The translations under genes were made by a program, and so were the position numbers. The notes beneath the pieces are model-generated. The model saw only the letters and a list, made by a program, of their open reading frames with translations. It had not been told where the DNA came from and ran no database searches. Positions 35,585 to 43,934 of a stretch of 50,103 nt of DNA are shown here, piece by piece (the first letter of the stretch is position 1; each line of letters starts with the position of its first letter). Origin of the DNA: Tepidamorphaceae bacterium (GTDB lineage: Bacteria > Pseudomonadota > Alphaproteobacteria > Rhizobiales > Tepidamorphaceae); contig JANQNT010000009.1 in assembly GCA_028279445.1 (NCBI GenBank), positions 1-50,103 of the forward strand. Direction: 5' to 3'.

Positions 35585-36154
35585 ATGAAGCTGCCGGCAC
35601 TGCACCAGGAGTTCGTGCTGCATTTCGGCGAGATGGGCTCGCGCTGGGGCATCAACCGCACGGTGGGGCGAATTTACGCGCTGCTGTTCCTGTCCGACCG
35701 ACCGCTCAACGCAGAGGACATCGTTGACCGGCTCGAGGTCTCGCGCTCCAACGTCTCGATGGGCCTGAAGGAACTGCAGGCCTGGAGCCTGGTGCGGCTG
35801 AAGCATCTGCCCGACGACCGCCGCGACCATTTCACCACGCCTGAGGACTTGTGGGAGATCGTCCGCATCCTCGTCGCGGAACGCAAGAAGCGCGAGATCG
35901 ATCCAACGCTCAGCAAGCTGCGCGAACTGGAGATGCAGGCTCCGGACGAGGCGCGCGACTGCCACGCCCACGCCAGGATTCGCGAGCTGCGCGAGATGAT
36001 CGAGCTGCTGACCGGCTGGTACGACGACATGAACCGGCTGGAGACCGAACGGCTCGTGCAGCTTCTGGCGCTCGGTTCCCGCCTGCAGCAGTTCGTCGGC
36101 AAGGCGGAGAAGGTCGTCTCCTTCCGGCGCGGCAAGACGGAGGCTGAACGCTGA
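35585..36154 (+). CDS. GbsR/MarR-family transcriptional regulator
   Basis: The 189-residue product has a winged-helix domain with RIYALLFLSDRPLNAEDIVDRLEVSRSNVSMGLKELQAWSLVRLKHLPDDRRDHFTTPEDLWEIVRIL, the GbsR-like pattern, and a helical C-terminal dimerisation part. Its stop overlaps the ATG of cydA by one base (TGATG), so the two are translationally coupled; the simplest reading is that it controls cydAB. A perfect palindrome lies just upstream. A GTG three bases earlier is an alternative start. Confidence 0.88.
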   Translation: MKLPALHQEFVLHFGEMGSRWGINRTVGRIYALLFLSDRPLNAEDIVDRLEVSRSNVSMGLKELQAWSLVRLKHLPDDRRDHFTTPEDLWEIVRILVAERKKREIDPTLSKLRELEMQAPDEARDCHAHARIRELREMIELLTGWYDDMNRLETERLVQLLALGSRLQQFVGKAEKVVSFRRGKTEAER

Positions 36155-37536
36155 TGGACACGCTCATCCTGTCGCGCATCCAGTTCGGCGCCAACATCTC
36201 CTTCCACATCCTGTTTCCGACCGTCACCATCGCGCTCGGCTGGGTGCTGCTGTTCTTCAAGCTGCGCTTCAACGCCACTGGCGATGAACGCTGGATGGAC
36301 GCCTACCGCTTCTTCGTGAAGGTCTTCGCGCTGAGCTTCGCGCTCGGCGTCGTCTCCGGCATCACCATGAGTTTCCAGTTCGGCACCAACTGGCCGGGCT
36401 TCATGGAAACCGTCGGCAACATCGCAGGTCCCTTGCTGGCCTATGAGGTGCTGACCGCGTTCTTCCTGGAGGCGGTGTTCCTGGGCATCATGCTGTTCGG
36501 GTTTTCGCGCGTGCCCGGCTGGCTGCACACGCTGGCGACCTTTCTCGTCGCCTTCGGCACCACCATGAGCGCTTTCTGGATCCTGGTGCTGAACTCCTGG
36601 ATGCACACGCCGGTGGGCTTCGAGATGCGCGACGGCGTGGCGCATGCGACCAACTGGCTGGCCATCGTCTTCAACCCGTCGATGCCCTACCGGCTGACCC
36701 ACATGCTGATCGCCAGCGGATTGACGGTGGCGTTCCTGATCGCCGGGCTGTCGGCGTTCCGCCTGCTGCTCGGCGACAAGGGCGGGAGCGCACGGCTCAG
36801 CCTCAAGACCGGTGTGACCATTGCCGCCATCCTGATCCCGATCCAGATCCTCGTCGGTGATCTACATGGCCTCAACACGCTGGAGCACCAGCCGCAGAAG
36901 GTCGCGGCGATGGAGGGCAACTGGGAGACGCGCGGCAACGTGCCGCTGCTGCTGTTCGCGCTTCCCGACGAGGCGGCGCGCGAGAACCGCTTCGAGATCG
37001 GCATCCCGGGCGGGGCCAGCCTGATCTTGAAGCACAGTTTCGACGGCGTGGTGCTTGGGCTGAATGACTTCGTCGCCGAGGACGGCACCGTCATGCATCC
37101 ACCGGTCTTCGCGGTGTTCTGGTCGTTCCGGGTGATGGTCGGCATCGGGGTGCTGATGCTGGTGCTGTCGTGGTTCGCGGCCTACGTGCTGTGGCGCCGC
37201 CGGCCCGAAACGATCAACCCGTGGCTGCTGCGTGGCTTCGTGGCCATGACGTTTTCGGGCTGGGTGGCGACGCTGGCGGGCTGGTACACAACCGAGATCG
37301 GCCGCCAGCCCTGGCTGGTGCAGGGCGTGATGACCACCAAGCAGGCGGTTGCCGACGTGCCCGCGCCGATGGTGCTGTCGACGCTCGTCGTCTATCTCGC
37401 CATCTACGTGCTGCTGACCACCGCCTACATCTCGGTGCTGTTCTACCTTGCCCGCAAGGCCGCGCGCGGCGAGGACGTCAAGCCGCTGACGCCGTCTTCG
37501 GGCGCGGCCGAAGTCGAACTCATTCCGGCGGAGTAG
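36154..37536 (+). CDS. cydA: Cytochrome bd-type ubiquinol oxidase subunit I (CIO type)
   Basis: Subunit I carries the haems and the quinol site of the bd oxidase, which reduces oxygen to water without pumping protons. The 460-residue length and short Q-loop (after HGLNTLEHQPQKVAAMEGNWETR) put it in the short-loop, cyanide-insensitive group (CioA). The haem ligand in RIQFGANISFHILFP is His18, equivalent to His19 in E. coli CydA. Conserved blocks GTTMSAFWILVLNSWMHTPVGF and SGWVATLAGWYTTEIGRQPW are present. It is coupled to the upstream GbsR-like regulator. Confidence 0.95.
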   Translation: MDTLILSRIQFGANISFHILFPTVTIALGWVLLFFKLRFNATGDERWMDAYRFFVKVFALSFALGVVSGITMSFQFGTNWPGFMETVGNIAGPLLAYEVLTAFFLEAVFLGIMLFGFSRVPGWLHTLATFLVAFGTTMSAFWILVLNSWMHTPVGFEMRDGVAHATNWLAIVFNPSMPYRLTHMLIASGLTVAFLIAGLSAFRLLLGDKGGSARLSLKTGVTIAAILIPIQILVGDLHGLNTLEHQPQKVAAMEGNWETRGNVPLLLFALPDEAARENRFEIGIPGGASLILKHSFDGVVLGLNDFVAEDGTVMHPPVFAVFWSFRVMVGIGVLMLVLSWFAAYVLWRRRPETINPWLLRGFVAMTFSGWVATLAGWYTTEIGRQPWLVQGVMTTKQAVADVPAPMVLSTLVVYLAIYVLLTTAYISVLFYLARKAARGEDVKPLTPSSGAAEVELIPAE

Positions 37537-37543
37537 GCGCGTC

Positions 37544-38557
37544 ATGATGTCCCTTTTCGGTGATCCGGCCGTCTGGCTGCCCCTCGTCTTTGCCGGGCTG
37601 ATGGGCGTGTCGATCCTCGTCTACGTCGTGCTCGACGGCTTCGATCTCGGTGTCGGCGTGCTGACGCCATTGGCGGGCGAGACGCACAAGGACCGCATGG
37701 TCGCCTCGATCGGTCCGTTCTGGGACGCCAACGAGACCTGGCTGGTGCTGGCCGTCGGGCTGCTGCTGGTGGCGTTTCCCGTTGCCCACGGGATCATCCT
37801 GACGGCGCTCTACCTGCCCGTCGCGGTGATGCTGCTGGGGCTGATCCTGCGCGGGGTGGCCTTCGAGTTCCGCGCCAAGGCGCCGGCTCCCAACAAGCCG
37901 TTGTGGAACCGCGCCTTCTTCTACGGGTCGCTGATGACGGCGCTGTCCCAGGGCTTCATGCTCGGCCTCTACATCATGGGGTTGCAATGGACGTTCGCCA
38001 CCGTCGCCTTCGCCTGTCTCACCGCGCTATGCACCACCGCTGGCTACTGCTTCATGGGCGCCACCTGGCTGATCATCAAGGCTGAAGGCGAGCTCCAGGT
38101 CACGGCTGTGCGCTGGGCGCGGGCGTCGCTCAACGGCCTGCTTGCCGGCTTCGTCGCCATTTCGGTGGCCAGCCCGCTTGTGTCGCCGCGCATCTTCGCC
38201 AAGTGGTTCTCGGTGCCGGAGATCCTGTTGCTGGCACCGCTGCCGGTCATGGCGGCGGGCATCACCGCGCTTGTCTGGTGGGCGTTGACGCACCTGCCGG
38301 ACGAGCACGACCGCTACCGCCATGTCCCGTTTGTTGCCGGCAGCGTGTTGTTCATGCTCGCCTTCGCGGGGCTCGCCTATTCCTTCTACCCTTATGTGGT
38401 GCCGGAAAAACTCACCCTCTACGAGGCGGCGGCGGCGCCGGAGAGCCTGCTGATCATCCTCGTGGGAACCGTGTTCGTGCTGCCGGCGATTGGTGGTTAC
38501 ACGGCGCTCGCCTACATCGTCTTCCGCGGCAAGGCACGCGCGCTGAGTTACGATTGA
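37544..38557 (+). CDS. cydB: Cytochrome bd-type ubiquinol oxidase subunit II
   Basis: Subunit II stabilises the haem-bearing subunit. The 337 residues form about eight to nine membrane helices and begin with the family block LVFAGLMGVSILVYVVLDGFDLGVGVL, then DANETWLVLAVGLLLVAFPVAHGIILTALYLP. It starts seven bases after cydA at one of two adjacent ATG codons (37544 or 37547). I looked for a cydX-type small subunit directly downstream and found none. Confidence 0.95.
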   Translation: MMSLFGDPAVWLPLVFAGLMGVSILVYVVLDGFDLGVGVLTPLAGETHKDRMVASIGPFWDANETWLVLAVGLLLVAFPVAHGIILTALYLPVAVMLLGLILRGVAFEFRAKAPAPNKPLWNRAFFYGSLMTALSQGFMLGLYIMGLQWTFATVAFACLTALCTTAGYCFMGATWLIIKAEGELQVTAVRWARASLNGLLAGFVAISVASPLVSPRIFAKWFSVPEILLLAPLPVMAAGITALVWWALTHLPDEHDRYRHVPFVAGSVLFMLAFAGLAYSFYPYVVPEKLTLYEAAAAPESLLIILVGTVFVLPAIGGYTALAYIVFRGKARALSYD

Positions 38558-38581
38558 GTATGTGTCGAGCGACCCGTGGCC

Positions 38582-38610
38582 TTGACCCGTTCCAAAACCG
38601 CAAGTACGTT
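38582..38610 (+). promoter_or_regulatory. Candidate promoter of the ilv leader
   Basis: TTGACC (38582-38587), a 17-base spacer and TACGTT (38605-38610) form a reasonable housekeeping promoter after the cydB stop. Transcription would begin about 50 bases before the leader peptide. Confidence 0.45.
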
Positions 38611-38667
38611 TCGCCGCGCGTCGGGCAGGGTGCCCGGGGCAGACACGACAACGGGACCAGCCAGCAG

Positions 38668-38721
38668 ATGATGACGGCGATCCTTATCGTATCGAAGCGC
38701 GTTGCCGGGGCGGCCAGCTAG
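38668..38721 (+). CDS. ilv leader peptide (transcription attenuation)
   Basis: The 17-residue frame reads MMTAILIVSKRVAGAAS. The run Ile-Leu-Ile-Val is exactly what is expected of a leader peptide whose translation senses branched-chain aminoacyl-tRNA. It lies 122 bases before ilvB and is followed by an intrinsic terminator. The bases just after the ILIV codons (38697-38706) can pair with 38736-38745 (ten pairs including one G-U), and GGGGC (38707-38711) could compete for GCCCC (38752-38756) in the terminator stem. Confidence 0.85.
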   Translation: MMTAILIVSKRVAGAAS

Positions 38722-38749
38722 CCGCACACCCGAACGGTAACGCGCGTCC

Positions 38750-38774
38750 AGGCCCCTAACGGGGCCTTTTTTAT
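38750..38774 (+). terminator. ilv attenuator terminator
   Basis: AGGCCCC-TAAC-GGGGCCT (7-bp stem) is followed by a run of six T, ending TTATT. It stands between the leader peptide stop and ilvB and would end transcription when branched-chain amino acids are plentiful. Confidence 0.88.
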
Positions 38775-38843
38775 TGCCGCGACGGTTCTGAGCGCGGTAA
38801 CTGGCGAGGGCAGGGGCAGGCGCCCCGATGAGGAGTTGAGACG

Positions 38844-40610
38844 ATGGCCGAGGAGATGACCGGCGCGGAAATGGTCGTCAAGGCGTTGGAGGACCAGGGG
38901 GTCACCGACGTCTTCGGATATCCGGGCGGGGCGGTCCTGCCGATCTATGACGAGCTGTTCATGCAGGAAAAGGTGCGCCACATCCTGGTGCGCCACGAGC
39001 AGGGCGCGACCCATGCGGCGGAAGGCTATGCCCGCTCGACCGGCAAGCCCGGCGTGGTGCTGGTGACGTCGGGTCCCGGTGCCACCAACGCGGTCACCGG
39101 ACTGACCGACGCGCTGATGGACTCAATCCCGCTGGTGTGCATCACCGGACAGGTGCCCACCCATCTCATCGGTTCTGACGCCTTCCAGGAGTGCGACACC
39201 GTCGGCATCACCCGCTCCTGCACCAAGCACAATTACCTGGTGAAATCGGTCGAAGACCTGCCGCGCGTGCTGCATGAGGCGTTCCAGGTCGCTTCCAGCG
39301 GACGGCCCGGCCCGGTCGTCGTCGACATCCCCAAGGACGTGCAGTTCGCCAAGGGAAGCTACATCGGGCCGAAGAACATCGCCCACCGCACCTATCATCC
39401 GCAGGTCAAGGGCGATCTCGACCAGATCCGGGCCGCCGTCGACATGATGATGGCGGCGAAGAAACCGGTCTTCTACACCGGCGGTGGCGTCATCAATGCA
39501 GGCCCGGCGGCAAGCCAGTTGCTGCGCGAGCTGGTGCGGCTGACCGGCTTCCCGATCACCTCCACGCTGATGGGGCTCGGCGCCTACCCGGCGGCCGATC
39601 CGCAATGGATCGGCATGCTCGGCATGCACGGCACCTACGAGGCCAACATGGCGATGCACGACTGCGACCTGATGATCAACATCGGGGCGCGGTTCGACGA
39701 CCGCATCACCGGGCGGTTGGACGCGTTCTCGCCGGGATCGCGCAAGATCCACGTCGATATCGACCCGTCCTCGATCAACAAGAACGTCAAGGCCGATATC
39801 GGCATCCTGGGCGATTGCGCGCACGTGCTGGAAGACATGGTGCGGCTCTACCGGGCCAGCGGCGACAAGCCGGACGCCAAGGCGCTGAAGAGCTGGTGGG
39901 CGGAGATCGACGGTTGGCGGGGCCGCAAGTCGCTTTCCTACCGCAACAGCGAAGACGTGATCATGCCGCAATACGCCATCGAGCGGCTGTATCAGCTCTC
40001 CACGGACAAGGACGTCTACGTCACCACCGAGGTCGGCCAGCACCAGATGTGGGCGGCGCAGTACTTCCACTTCGAGGAGCCCAACCGCTGGATGACATCC
40101 GGCGGCCTTGGCACCATGGGCTATGGGCTGCCGGCTGCCATCGGCGCCCAGGTGGCGCATCCCGGTTCGCTGGTCGTCGATATCGCCGGCGACGCCTCGA
40201 TCCTGATGAACATCCAGGAAATGTCGACGGCGGTGCAGTACCGCCTGCCGGTCAAGGTGTTCATCCTCAACAACCAGTACATGGGCATGGTGCGCCAGTG
40301 GCAGCAGTTGCTGCACGGCAACCGCCTATCGGAGAGCTACACCGAGGCGCTGCCCGACTTCGTCAAGCTGGCGGAAGCCTATGGCGGTGTCGGCATCCGG
40401 GCCGAAAAGCCCGCCGAACTCGACGACAAGATCAACGAGATGATGGAGGTCGACGCGCCGGTGCTGTTCGATTGCCGGGTCGCGGCACTCGCTAACTGCT
40501 TCCCGATGATCCCGTCGGGCAAGGCGCATAACGAGATGCTGCTTGGCGACGACGTGCCCGACGAGGAGATCGACAGCGCCATCGACGAGGAAGGCAAGGT
40601 GCTGGTGTGA
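38844..40610 (+). CDS. ilvB: Acetolactate synthase large subunit IlvB
   Basis: This thiamine diphosphate enzyme makes acetolactate or acetohydroxybutyrate, the first common step to valine, leucine and isoleucine. The 588 residues contain the catalytic glutamate Glu52 in [16 protein letters not shown], the FAD-associated middle domain and the thiamine diphosphate motif [35 protein letters not shown] precedes the ATG. Its stop overlaps the start of the EamA transporter gene by four bases; the small subunit gene ilvH comes only after two more genes. Confidence 0.97.
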   Translation: MAEEMTGAEMVVKALEDQGVTDVFGYPGGAVLPIYDELFMQEKVRHILVRHEQGATHAAEGYARSTGKPGVVLVTSGPGATNAVTGLTDALMDSIPLVCITGQVPTHLIGSDAFQECDTVGITRSCTKHNYLVKSVEDLPRVLHEAFQVASSGRPGPVVVDIPKDVQFAKGSYIGPKNIAHRTYHPQVKGDLDQIRAAVDMMMAAKKPVFYTGGGVINAGPAASQLLRELVRLTGFPITSTLMGLGAYPAADPQWIGMLGMHGTYEANMAMHDCDLMINIGARFDDRITGRLDAFSPGSRKIHVDIDPSSINKNVKADIGILGDCAHVLEDMVRLYRASGDKPDAKALKSWWAEIDGWRGRKSLSYRNSEDVIMPQYAIERLYQLSTDKDVYVTTEVGQHQMWAAQYFHFEEPNRWMTSGGLGTMGYGLPAAIGAQVAHPGSLVVDIAGDASILMNIQEMSTAVQYRLPVKVFILNNQYMGMVRQWQQLLHGNRLSESYTEALPDFVKLAEAYGGVGIRAEKPAELDDKINEMMEVDAPVLFDCRVAALANCFPMIPSGKAHNEMLLGDDVPDEEIDSAIDEEGKVLV

Positions 40611-41527
40611 GGACGCCGCTCGGCGCGCCGGGCATCGCCGAGTACGTCCTGCTGGGGCTTCTGGCGGCGATCTGGGGCTCCGCCTTCATGTTCATCAAGA
40701 TCGCTGTGGCCACCGTGCCGCCCGCCACGATCACGCTGGGCCGCATGGTGATCGCCACCGCGATGCTGGTGCCGATTGCGGTTGCCGCCGGCCGGGCGCT
40801 GCCGCGCGATCCACGCATCTACGGCTTCATCGCGCTGGCTGGCCTGTTCGGCAACGCGCTGCCCTTCACGCTGATCGCCTGGGGTCAGCAGGAGATCGAT
40901 TCCGGGCTCGCGGCGATCCTGATGGGTGCGATGCCGCTGTTCACGCTGCTGCTGGCGCACATGTTCACCGCCGACGAAAAGCTCAACGTGCTCAAGGTGA
41001 TCGCGGTTGGTTTCGGTTTTGCCGGCATGATTATGCTGATCGGCCCGGCCAAGCTGGCTGGTCTCGGCGCGCAGGTCATCGCGCAATTGGCGGTCGCCTG
41101 CGGGGCCGTGTGCTATGCGGTCAACGCCATCATTACGCGGCATCTCAGCGGACTGCCGCGGCGCGCCGTCGCGGCGAGCGTGATGGCGTCTTCGGCGGTG
41201 ATGATGCTGCCGGTTGCGTTCATCAGCGATCTTTCCGCCGGCGTCGGCCCGGTTCTGGCGCAGGCGAGCTGGGGGTCGCTGGGTGCCGTCGTGTTGCTCG
41301 GCGTGCTGCATACGGGACTGGCGACGCTGATCATGTTCCGCATCGTCGCCGGCGCGGGCGCGACCTTCTTCAGCCAGATCAACTTCCTGGTGCCGCTGTT
41401 CGGGGTCGCCTGGGGCGCGCTGCTGCTTGGCGAACGCCCGCAGGTCAACGCCTACATCGCGCTGGCGTTGATCCTGATCGGTATCGCCATCGCCCAGCGG
41501 GCCCAGCAGGCCCGGCGGGTGGTCTGA
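40607..41527 (+). CDS. EamA-family (DMT superfamily) transporter
   Basis: The 306-residue membrane protein has ten hydrophobic helices arranged as two EamA repeats ([20 protein letters not shown] near the start; [18 protein letters not shown] in the second half). Such proteins often export amino acids or other metabolites. It starts at GTG 40607, overlapping the ilvB stop (GTGA), so its production is probably tied to acetolactate synthase. Export of branched-chain amino acids or related acids is a guess from position only. Confidence 0.88.
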   Translation: MRTPLGAPGIAEYVLLGLLAAIWGSAFMFIKIAVATVPPATITLGRMVIATAMLVPIAVAAGRALPRDPRIYGFIALAGLFGNALPFTLIAWGQQEIDSGLAAILMGAMPLFTLLLAHMFTADEKLNVLKVIAVGFGFAGMIMLIGPAKLAGLGAQVIAQLAVACGAVCYAVNAIITRHLSGLPRRAVAASVMASSAVMMLPVAFISDLSAGVGPVLAQASWGSLGAVVLLGVLHTGLATLIMFRIVAGAGATFFSQINFLVPLFGVAWGALLLGERPQVNAYIALALILIGIAIAQRAQQARRVV

Positions 41528-41585
41528 CATGCGCATCGCCGCTATCTTCTCCCCTGCGTGCTGCGCGCACGGGTCATGGTCCCTG

Positions 41586-41618
41586 GCTGGGTCACAGACC
41601 CAGCAAAGGAGGTGATCC
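41586..41618 (+). promoter_or_regulatory. Hairpin followed by a full-length Shine-Dalgarno sequence
   Basis: GCTGGGT-CACAG-ACCCAGC (7-bp stem, 41586-41604) is followed at once by AAAGGAGGTGATCC (41605-41618), complementary over 14 bases to the usual 3' end of 16S rRNA. Only one base separates this from the ATG of the glutathione S-transferase gene at 41620. Confidence 0.7.
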
Positions 41619-41619
41619 G

Positions 41620-42267
41620 ATGCCGACACTCGTGATCGGTAACAAGAACTATTCGTCCTGGTCGCTGAGGCCATGGCTGGCGCTGAAGGCGGCCGGCGTG
41701 GACTTCGACGAGCAGGTTATCCCGCTCAACCAGCCCGACACCAAGGAGCATCTCGACAAGGTGTCTCCGGCGGGCCTGGTGCCGGTGCTGATCGACGGCG
41801 AGCTGACGGTCTGGGATTCGCTGGCCATCATCGAGTGGGCAGCCGAGCAGGGCGAAACGCCGATCTGGCCGGAGGATCCGCAGGCCCGCGCCATCGCCCG
41901 TTCGGTGAGCGCGGAGATGCACGCCGGCTTCTATCCGCTGCGCAAGCACTGCCCGATGAACATTCGCCGGCGCAATCCGCCCAAGGAGCGCGACCCGGCC
42001 GTGATGGCCGACGTGGCGCGGATCGAGCAGTTGTGGTCCGATTGCCGCGCGCGTTACGGCAAGGGCGGGCCATTCCTGTTCGGCGCGTTCTCCGCCGCCG
42101 ACTGCATGTATGCGCCGGTGGCGACCCGTATCCGCACCTATTCGCTGCCCGTGTCGAAGGAAAGCGCGGCCTACATCGATGCGATCTACGACCATCCGGA
42201 CTTTCGGCAGTGGGCGGAGGACGGGGCAGCGGAGCCCTGGACCAACCCCAACAGCGATATCGACTGA
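41620..42267 (+). CDS. Glutathione S-transferase family protein
   Basis: The 215 residues have a thioredoxin-like N-terminal domain (LVIGNKNYSSWSLRPWLALKAAGVDFDEQVIPL; cis-Pro block GLVPVLIDGELTVWDSLAIIEW) and an all-helical C-terminal domain. The SSWSLRPW segment holds the likely glutathione-activating serine. The substrate is unknown; the overall look is of the bacterial group near zeta-class enzymes. It lies between ilvB-EamA and ilvH and carries an exceptionally long Shine-Dalgarno sequence. Confidence 0.9.
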   Translation: MPTLVIGNKNYSSWSLRPWLALKAAGVDFDEQVIPLNQPDTKEHLDKVSPAGLVPVLIDGELTVWDSLAIIEWAAEQGETPIWPEDPQARAIARSVSAEMHAGFYPLRKHCPMNIRRRNPPKERDPAVMADVARIEQLWSDCRARYGKGGPFLFGAFSAADCMYAPVATRIRTYSLPVSKESAAYIDAIYDHPDFRQWAEDGAAEPWTNPNSDID

Positions 42268-42270
42268 ACA

Positions 42271-42286
42271 GCAAGACATGCTCTAG
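42271..42286. repeat. Repeat fragment between the GST gene and ilvH
   Basis: GCAAGACATGCTCTAG is the reverse complement of the start of the fragment at 20180-20195. It lies four bases after the GST stop and 16 bases before ilvH, in the place where the ilvH ribosome binding site region begins. Confidence 0.5.
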
Positions 42287-42302
42287 ACAGGACGCAAGAC
42301 CC

Positions 42303-42866
42303 ATGAACTCCCAGCCGGCTTCGGCCTATTTCATCGAAGAGCGCGACGACAAGCACGTTACCCATACGCTGTCGGTGCTGGTGGACAACGAACCGGGCGT
42401 GTTGGCGCGGGTGATCGGGCTGTTTTCCGGGCGCGGCTACAACATCGAGTCGCTGACTGTCTCCGAGGTCAGCCACGAACGCCACGTCTCGCGCATCACC
42501 ATCGTCACCACGGCGGTGGCGGAGGTGATCGTGCAGATCAAGTCGCAGCTCGAGCGGCTGGTTCCCGTTCACCGGGTGATCGATCTGACCGAGATCGCCC
42601 GCCGCAACAACTACGACAAGCCGCTGGAGCGCGAGCTGGCACTGGTCAAGGTGGCGGGCACCGGCGAGAACCGTCTGGAAGCGCTGCGCCTGGCGGATGC
42701 GTTCCGCGCCACGGTGATCGACGCCACCACAGACCATTTCGTGTTCGAGATCACCGGCCGGGTCTCCAAGATCGAGCAGTTCGTTTCCATCATGCAGCCG
42801 CTCGGGCTGATCGAGGTCTGCCGCACCGGCGTCGCGGCGGTGGCGCGCGGCCCCGAGCCGATGTGA
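42303..42866 (+). CDS. ilvH: Acetolactate synthase small (regulatory) subunit
   Basis: The small subunit binds valine and activates and feedback-regulates IlvB. The 187-residue product has an N-terminal ACT domain (THTLSVLVDNEPGVLARVIGLFSGRGYNIESLTVS) and the usual C-terminal domain (RELALVKVAG, then VFEITGRVSKIEQFVSIMQPLGLIEVCRTGVAAV). The ATG at 42303 has only a weak ribosome binding site. It is separated from ilvB by the EamA and GST genes, about 1.7 kb. Confidence 0.96.
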   Translation: MNSQPASAYFIEERDDKHVTHTLSVLVDNEPGVLARVIGLFSGRGYNIESLTVSEVSHERHVSRITIVTTAVAEVIVQIKSQLERLVPVHRVIDLTEIARRNNYDKPLERELALVKVAGTGENRLEALRLADAFRATVIDATTDHFVFEITGRVSKIEQFVSIMQPLGLIEVCRTGVAAVARGPEPM

Positions 42867-42879
42867 CCGGCGGCCGGCC

Positions 42880-43818
42880 ATGAGCGCCTATCCGCCCGGC
42901 TGCGCCTTCGTCGATGGCACGTTCTGTGCCATCGCGGATGCGAAGATCTCCGTTCTCGACTGGGGCTTCCTGCGCTCGGACGCCACCTATGACGTGGTGC
43001 ATGTTTGGCAGGGACGCTTCTTCCGGCTCGACGCCCATCTCGACCGGTTCCTCGCCTCGGCGGAGAAAATCCACCTCACCGTGCCGCACGCGCGCGACGA
43101 GATCGCCGCGATCCTCGCCGAACTGGTGGATCGGGCCGGCTTCGACGAGGCTTATGTGGAGATGATCATCACCCGTGGCGTGTCGCCGACATTCAGCCGT
43201 GACCCGCGTGACGCCATCAACCGCTTCATCGCCTTCGCCATTCCCTTCGGCTGGATTCTGAGGCCCGAGGAGCGCCAGGAGGGGCTGGCGGTCGCGGTCT
43301 CCGAGATCGCGCGCATTCCGCCCGACTCCGTCGATCCGACGGTGAAGAACTACCACTGGCTCGACCTCGTCATGGGCATGTATGACGCCTACGGGCAGGG
43401 CGCGCGCACCTGCGTGCTGAGCGATGGCGCCGGCAATGTGACCGAGGGGCCGGGCTTCAACATTTTCGTCGTCAAGGACGGCAAGGTGGCGACGCCGGAG
43501 CGCGGCGTGCTGCAGGGCATCACCCGGCAGGCGGCGATGCTGCTGCTCGGCGAGATGGATGTGTCCGTCGCCGAGCGTGCCGTGATGCTCGAGGAACTGC
43601 ATGGCGCAGACGAGGTCTTCGCCACCTCCACCGCCGGCGGCGTCATGCCGGTGACGCGGATCAGCGCCGGCACGGTTGCCGACGGTAAGCCGGGCCCGGT
43701 CACGCGCGCGCTGATTGAGCGCTACTGGGATGCGCATACCCGCGGCGATGGCTGGTCCATAGCGGTCGCCGATATCCCACGCGTCGGCGCGGCTTTGCCG
43801 AAGCCCGGCGACGCTTAG
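42880..43818 (+). CDS. Class IV (fold type IV) aminotransferase
   Basis: This PLP enzyme belongs to the branched-chain / D-amino acid / aminodeoxychorismate lyase family. The 312 residues include the catalytic lysine Lys156 in TVKNYHWLDLV, the TEGPGFNIFVVKDG phosphate-site region and ATSTAGGVMPVTRI. The segments SDATYDVVHVWQGRFFRLDAHLDRF and AYVEMIITRG resemble (R)-selective amine transaminases more than classical IlvE. It starts 13 bases after ilvH. A branched-chain role fits the context, but substrate and stereochemistry are open. Confidence 0.88.
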   Translation: MSAYPPGCAFVDGTFCAIADAKISVLDWGFLRSDATYDVVHVWQGRFFRLDAHLDRFLASAEKIHLTVPHARDEIAAILAELVDRAGFDEAYVEMIITRGVSPTFSRDPRDAINRFIAFAIPFGWILRPEERQEGLAVAVSEIARIPPDSVDPTVKNYHWLDLVMGMYDAYGQGARTCVLSDGAGNVTEGPGFNIFVVKDGKVATPERGVLQGITRQAAMLLLGEMDVSVAERAVMLEELHGADEVFATSTAGGVMPVTRISAGTVADGKPGPVTRALIERYWDAHTRGDGWSIAVADIPRVGAALPKPGDA

Positions 43819-43934
43819 GCAGGCGCGCTGCCCACCCCTGCGGGAACCGGGTGGCCGCCCATGCCGGAATGGGCTAGCTGACGCTGTTGGGATCGGTCAG
43901 ACTTGCCGGTCAACGCCAATTCCCCAACAGTCTC

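Noticed and set aside
38558-38667. A cydX-type small subunit gene after cydB
   Set aside because: Frames after the cydB stop show no short hydrophobic peptide with the usual N-terminal pattern.
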